DNA of 64,000 nt from Streptomyces sp. 378 (GTDB lineage Bacteria; Actinomycetota; Actinomycetes; Streptomycetales; Streptomycetaceae): assembly GCF_030124145.1 (NCBI RefSeq), contig NZ_JASKMS010000006.1:1-64000 (forward strand), read 5' to 3'. Of the stretch, positions 60,122-64,000 are shown piece after piece. How positions within the stretch are numbered: position 1 is the stretch's first letter; every line of letters begins with the position of its first letter. The translations under genes were made by a program, and so were the position numbers. A model generated the notes under the pieces. It was given only the letters and a program-made list of their open reading frames with translations, had not been told where the DNA came from and made no database searches.

Positions 60122-61047
60122 GCGCCGGCCACCTCCTTCTGGTGCAGCGCGGCCTCGCGCCGGGCGATGGCCTCCCAGCGGGGTGGCCGGGCGATGCCCG
60201 GCCCCGGCAGCAGGCGGGGAGCCGGCTCCTGGACGACAGCGCTGTCGTCGATCTGCGCGAGCTCCTGCTCGACCTGGGCGGCGTCCTTCTCCTCCGCCAT
60301 GCCGATCGGACCCTGCATCCGGCCGTTCAGGAACTGCCGTACGACGGGCTCTTCGCTGGCCAGCAGCTGTTCGCGCGGTCCGAACATCACCAGCTCGCGG
60401 CGGAACAGCAGCCCGATGTTGTCCGGCACCTGGCGGGCCGAGGCGATGTCGTGCGTGACGATCAGGAAGGTCGCGTCGATCTGGGCGTTGAGGTCGACGA
60501 TGAGCTGGTTGAGGTAGGCCACGCGGACCGGGTCGAGGCCCGAGTCGGGTTCGTCGAAGAGGATGATCTCCGGGTCGAGGACGAGGGCCCGGGCCAGCCC
60601 GGCGCGCTTGCGCATCCCGCCGGAGATCTCACCGGGCAGCTTCCCCTCCGCGCCGATCAGCCCGACCATGTCCATCTTCTCCAGCACGACGCGCCGGATG
60701 TCGCTCTCGGACTTACGGGTGTGCTCGCGCAACGGGAAGGCGATGTTGTCGTAGAGGTTCATCGAGCCGAACAGCGCGCCGTCCTGGAACAGCACGCCGA
60801 AGAGCTTGCGCACCTCGTACAGGTCGTGCTCGCGCAGCTTCGTGATGTCCCGGCCCTGGATGGTGATGGAGCCGCGCTCCGGCTTGAGCAGGCCGACGAG
60901 CGTCTTGAGGAACACCGACTTGCCCGTGCCCGAGGGGCCGAGCATGACCGAGACCTCCCCGGCGGGCAGCGTCAGCGAGACGTCCTGCCAGATGACCTGG
61001 TGACCGAAGGACTTGGTCAGCCCTTCCACACAGATCTCGACACCCAT
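60118..61047 (-). CDS. MlaF/Mkl-type ABC ATPase of Mce importer
   Basis: A 309-residue ATPase that powers the Mce lipid importer. Walker A is LGPSGTGKS, Q-loop GVLFQDGALFGSMNLYDN, signature ISGGMRKRAGLARAL, Walker B EIILFDEPDSGLDP and switch VTHDIASA. The about 60-residue C-terminal extension after MFGPREQLLASEEPVVRQFLNG is typical of MceG/Mkl. ATG at 61047 is chosen because AAGGG lies 8 nt upstream; a GTG 9 bp earlier overlaps the ribosome site. First gene of the operon. In mycobacteria the ATPase is usually encoded elsewhere; here it heads the operon. Confidence 0.95.
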   Translation of the reverse strand: MGVEICVEGLTKSFGHQVIWQDVSLTLPAGEVSVMLGPSGTGKSVFLKTLVGLLKPERGSITIQGRDITKLREHDLYEVRKLFGVLFQDGALFGSMNLYDNIAFPLREHTRKSESDIRRVVLEKMDMVGLIGAEGKLPGEISGGMRKRAGLARALVLDPEIILFDEPDSGLDPVRVAYLNQLIVDLNAQIDATFLIVTHDIASARQVPDNIGLLFRRELVMFGPREQLLASEEPVVRQFLNGRMQGPIGMAEEKDAAQVEQELAQIDDSAVVQEPAPRLLPGPGIARPPRWEAIARREAALHQKEVAGA

Positions 61048-61093
61048 CCGGTCCACCCTTCAGCCCGTGGAGCAGCTCCAGCAGCTCTGACAT

Positions 61094-61127
61094 CTGCTCT
61101 ACGGGGAGGGGCGGGGCGTCCGTCGCT
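61094..61127 (-). promoter_or_regulatory. Promoter-like box of mce operon
   Basis: On the minus strand: GCGACGGAC, 15 bp, GTAGAGCAGA, ending 47 bp before the ATPase ATG. The same two blocks with identical spacing occur before the SLT gene at 63461-63494. GGAC and CGTAG with about 14 bp between them have the form of an ECF-sigma promoter. Confidence 0.65.
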
Positions 61128-61175
61128 CGAGTGGCGGATTTTTTTCGGGCGGGTTTCCGGGCGGGTTTGCCGACG

Positions 61176-62267
61176 CTACGGAAGCGGACTCGGTGTCGGC
61201 CCGGGGAGCGAGGCGGACGGTACGGCCGAAGCCTCCGGAACATCCGGGACCGCCGTGTCCGTCGGCACCGCGGAGGACTCCAACGGCAGGTCGGGGACGT
61301 CCACCGGCTGCGGGACGTCGGGCACCTGCGGGACCTCCGGCGCGGACAGCACGGGCAGCGGCGACACCGGGACGTCCGGAACATCCGGGACCTCCGGCAG
61401 CGACGGCACGGACAGCGGGAGGAACGATTCGGCGGCAGGGGACTCGGCCGCTCCGCGCTCGGCTGCCGCAGCCGTGGGCTCATTGCCCCGAGGCGTACGG
61501 CTCCCGCCACCGCTGTCCGGCCGCAATGTCTCCGCGTCCGGTGAGGCGGCCACAGGCCGAGGCGTCGTACCGCCCCCGCCTCCCCCGCTCCCACTGCCGT
61601 CGAGGGCGTACGGCAGCACGAACCCCGCCACCGCCAGGGACGCCGCCGTGGAGGCGACCGCCACGGCCTGTGCCCTGCCGACTCCGCGCGGCCGTCCCCA
61701 CCCGATGAGGAACAGCGCGAACCCGAGCGTGGCGGCCAGCGACTGCCGCAGCGTCCGCCGGGCCCGGGCCAGCAGCGACTCGACGGTCCGGTAGCTCAGC
61801 CCCATCCGGACGGCGACCTGGCCGACGTCCAGGTCCTCCGACTTCAGCCGCAGCGCCTCGGCCTGCCGCGCGGGCAGCTCGCCACTGCGCACCGCCAGCC
61901 ACTTGGCCTCGGCCCGGTCGCACACCGCCTCCTCGACGGGCACCGGGCCGGGGGCGACGAGCGTCGGGCTGGTGCGCACCTCGGCTTCGCGGTTCACCTG
62001 CCGGTAGCGGTCGACGCACAGTCGCATCGTCACCGTCGTCAACCAGGCCGCGAGCCGCTCCTCATCCAGGTCGGGCCGCTCGGCGGCACGCAGCATCGCC
62101 TCGTGCACCGCGTCCTCGGCGTCCTCCGGGCTCATCGACCTGCGCCGGGCCACCTTGAGCAGGTGCTCGCGGTGGCTCCACATGCGCCGCCACCGCTCGT
62201 CGGCCGCGTGCGTCTCCGCAGGTGTCTCTGCCTCTGCGGGCATGTCCGCAGGCATGTCCGTCGCCAT
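61176..62267 (-). CDS. ECF-type sigma factor with membrane segments and Pro/Asp-rich tail
   Basis: A 363-residue protein. Sigma region 2 spans about 30-95 (SPEDAEDAVHEAMLRAAE, LAAWLTTVTMRLCVDRYRQVN) and region 4 about 128-178 (LPARQAEALRLKSEDLDVGQVAVRMGLSYRTVESLLARARRTLR). Then, unlike ordinary ECF factors of about 180-200 residues, it continues with hydrophobic segments (about 176-190, ATLGFALFLIGW; 200-221, AVAVASTAASLAVAGFVLPY), a Gly linker and a 130-residue Pro-rich tail (EVPDVPDVPVSP, EVPQVPDVPQPVDVPDLP). The tail would be outside if the segments span the membrane, making it a self-tethered sigma factor. No anti-sigma gene is adjacent. ATG at 62267 has GAAGGGG upstream. Confidence 0.85.
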   Translation of the reverse strand: MATDMPADMPAEAETPAETHAADERWRRMWSHREHLLKVARRRSMSPEDAEDAVHEAMLRAAERPDLDEERLAAWLTTVTMRLCVDRYRQVNREAEVRTSPTLVAPGPVPVEEAVCDRAEAKWLAVRSGELPARQAEALRLKSEDLDVGQVAVRMGLSYRTVESLLARARRTLRQSLAATLGFALFLIGWGRPRGVGRAQAVAVASTAASLAVAGFVLPYALDGSGSGGGGGGTTPRPVAASPDAETLRPDSGGGSRTPRGNEPTAAAAERGAAESPAAESFLPLSVPSLPEVPDVPDVPVSPLPVLSAPEVPQVPDVPQPVDVPDLPLESSAVPTDTAVPDVPEASAVPSASLPGPTPSPLP

Positions 62268-62321
62268 GAGGGCCCCTTCGCGCTCACCCACCGGTCTCGT
62301 GCTGTCCGGCGGGTGGCGACA

Positions 62322-63428
62322 TTACCGCCGAGTATCGGCGGTTGTGGAGGGGGAGGCGGTCATCGAGTCCGCGCTGTTACTGGTGAGTGGGGCGCCGCTG
62401 GGCAGCAGGTCGGGGGTGGTGAGCACCAAGTCCGGGTCGGATGCGGGGAGTCGTGGCTCGTCCGGCTTCTCGGGGTCGGTGGCGGGGCGGGGTCTGGCCG
62501 GGGCCGGGGAAACAGGGGCCGACGGGGTGCGAGACGGCTGGGCACTCCGCCGGGCGGAGGGTGTCGGTGTCGGCGAGGCCTCCTTCGGCTTCGAGGGGGA
62601 CCGCGACGGCTCGGGTCGAGCGGAGGAGGACTCGGCGGAGGGCCCTGCGAAGGACCCGGCGGAGCCGTCCGGCACCACCCGGTGCCCTTCCAGGAAGTAC
62701 GCGTACCAGGCCCGGACCGTGCGCAGATAGGCCGTCGAGTGGTTGTAGCCGAGGATCGCCCGATCCAGCTCGGCGGGGACGGACAGGTCCCGGCCACCGG
62801 CACACAGATACCGTCCGGCGGCGAGTGCCGCGTCGAAGACGTTGTTCGGATCCGTACGCCCGTCGCCGTTGCCGTCCGCGCCCCAGCGGGCCCAGGTCGA
62901 CGGGATGAACTGCATCGGACCCACCGCACGGTCGTACGCCGTGTCTCCGTCGTGGGCGCCGCCGTCGGTGTCCCGGATCAGTGCGAAGGCCACGCCGTCC
63001 AGGCGCGGCCCGAGGATCGGCGCCAAGGTCGTACCGTCCGACGCCACCCTGCCACCGCGCGCCTGCCCCGACTCCACCTGCCCGATCGCCGCCAGCAACT
63101 GCCAGCGCAGCCGGCAGCCGGGCGCCTCGCGCGCGAGGCGGCCCTCGGCCCGCCGATAGGCGGCGAACACGCTGGCAGGCAGCGCGCCGCCCACCTCCTC
63201 CTCCGCTGCCTGGCCGCCCGGGCGCTTCCCGGTCCGCAGCGGCGGAAGCTCGGTCCGGTACGGCGCGTCGCCGGACACGCTCGGTCCCTCCTCGGCCGGT
63301 GCCTGACCGGGCGCCGGTGCGGAAGCCCGCGCCGTGACCGCCCCCGGCGCCTGCGACGCGGTGAGCGCCGTCATCGCCGCCACCGCGACCGCCGCACCTC
63401 TGACACGCCTGCCCCTGTGCCCTGCCAC
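62322..63428 (-). CDS. Secreted SLT-type lytic transglycosylase
   Basis: A 368-residue exported murein hydrolase-like protein: signal peptide (VRGAAVAVAAMTALTASQAPGAVTARASA), linker, then an SLT/MltB-like domain with catalytic Glu119 in LLAAIGQVESGQ, followed by GPRLDGVAF, YDRAVGPMQFIPSTWARWGADGNGDGRTDPNNVFDAALAAGRYLC and AILGYNHSTAYLRTVRAWYAYF. The last 120 residues are Ser/Pro-rich and probably thread through the wall. It would cleave peptidoglycan glycan strands. GTG at 63428 has AGGGAGGGGAG upstream and yields a proper signal peptide. Confidence 0.9.
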   Translation of the reverse strand: MAGHRGRRVRGAAVAVAAMTALTASQAPGAVTARASAPAPGQAPAEEGPSVSGDAPYRTELPPLRTGKRPGGQAAEEEVGGALPASVFAAYRRAEGRLAREAPGCRLRWQLLAAIGQVESGQARGGRVASDGTTLAPILGPRLDGVAFALIRDTDGGAHDGDTAYDRAVGPMQFIPSTWARWGADGNGDGRTDPNNVFDAALAAGRYLCAGGRDLSVPAELDRAILGYNHSTAYLRTVRAWYAYFLEGHRVVPDGSAGSFAGPSAESSSARPEPSRSPSKPKEASPTPTPSARRSAQPSRTPSAPVSPAPARPRPATDPEKPDEPRLPASDPDLVLTTPDLLPSGAPLTSNSADSMTASPSTTADTRR

Positions 63429-63460
63429 GTCCCGCTCCCCTCCCTGTGAGCTTTCTGTCG

Positions 63461-63494
63461 TCTGCTCTACGGGGGAGGGGGGTGGGTCCGTCGC
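63461..63494 (-). promoter_or_regulatory. Promoter-like box of transglycosylase gene
   Basis: GCGACGGAC, 15 bp, GTAGAGCAGA on the minus strand, ending 33 bp before the GTG start. It is the twin of the box at 61094-61127. Confidence 0.65.
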
Positions 63495-64000
63495 GGGGGT
63501 TTGCGCGCGTTGCCCGCTACGGCGGCGTCCGCGCTCCACTCAGCGCCTTCTCCGCTCGCTGGTCGACAGGGTGGGCGACCAGGTACGGGGAAGGCCGCCT
63601 TGACGAGCAGCAGCCCGGCGAGCTCGGACAGCACGCCCAACCACGTCGGGCCGGACGGCTCCCTCGTCTCAGGACAGGCCCGGGGTCCGGGCAGATCCCC
63701 GTCGGCATCAGACGGAGCCGCGGAACAAGGAGCGGCAGACGAGTCGAGCTTTACGCCGGGAAATTCACCACGGTGCTATGACGCTATGACCTGGGCAACC
63801 ATGCAAGGAGGGCTCTTGTGTGGCTACCTTGATGGCTACATGAGACGGCATCCCGCCCTGGAGCGGTCCGGACGGGGGCTTCGTCACTATTGGAGTCAGG
63901 CGGTCTGCTCGATGCGCTCGAAGACGTCCGAGTCTGTCTCCGTGCCGCTGCCTCTTGCAGGCGAACCCGACGGTGGTCGCCTAGACCGCGAGCCCATCGA
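63495..64000. other. Right-edge stretch without supported gene
   Basis: No gene can be defended. GC content drops noticeably after about 63750 (GCTATGACGCTATGACC; TGGCTAC repeated at 63817 and 63831). A minus-strand frame entering from beyond the window ends at a TGA at 63896-63898 with the protein-like end SDVFERIEQTA and may be the last 33 codons of a real gene. A frame without start on the minus strand at about 63560-63770 (TWLGVLSELAGLLLVKAAF) may be a relic. Confidence 0.3.

Overview
The window is 64 kb of very GC-rich DNA with third-position GC bias, GTG as well as ATG starts, leaderless-looking promoters and many actinobacterial families (SARP/AfsR-type regulator, DrrAB-type transporter, F420 reductase NpdG, DUF3105/DUF305, DUF6243, DUF6578 and a complete mce operon). 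It is chromosomal sequence of a Streptomyces or a close relative. No rRNA, tRNA, intact insertion sequence or CRISPR array was recognised.

Layout. 0.2-5 kb: a secreted DUF3105/DUF305 pair, a sedolisin-like protein that lacks the middle of its catalytic domain, and glutamine-dependent NAD synthase. 5-14.6 kb: a leaderless-looking arsR/VOC pair, a SAM methyltransferase, two drug-type MFS exporters (one with its own TetR repressor), a membrane phosphatase/nuclease-fold protein, panB, and a drrAB-like ABC exporter preceded by phased direct repeats. 14.6-17.9 kb: a 1092-residue SARP with NB-ARC and C-terminal helical regions, convergent with the ABC genes. 18-31 kb: mostly housekeeping and small conserved genes (M50 protease, npdG, cytosolic-looking sialidase, SIS-like protein, map, heme oxygenase, PhzF, lipoprotein, primase/polymerase-like protein, GDPD, TetR, DUF6243, Rsm22-like methyltransferase), separated by three repeat-rich spacers (33-bp, 18-bp and 22/5-bp tandem repeats). 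31.6-38 kb: serine hydrolase, Bcr/CflA-type MFS, Gfo/Idh/MocA oxidoreductase, SDR, an aldo/keto reductase relic, NTF2-like protein, DoxX and MazG-like protein.

37.9-50.1 kb is the most distinctive metabolic locus: an MFS exporter with a His/Pro-rich tail overlapping one giant 3571-residue synthase, read as CAL-ACP-KS-AT-ACP-luciferase-like monooxygenase-C-A-PCP-C. There is no thioesterase, so product release is unexplained and may depend on the terminal condensation domain.

50.1-63.4 kb, all on the minus strand, is one lipid-import system: ABC ATPase, two YrbE/MlaE permeases, six Mce proteins (the fifth a lipoprotein) and two Mce-associated proteins, nearly all joined by 4-bp start/stop overlaps. 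Immediately upstream lie an ECF sigma factor with apparent membrane segments and a Pro/Asp-rich tail, and a secreted SLT-type transglycosylase. The mce operon and the transglycosylase share the same promoter-like box (GCGACGGAC-N15-GTAGAGCAGA). This suggests, but does not prove, that they form the regulon of the membrane-tethered sigma factor, coupling wall turnover to lipid uptake.
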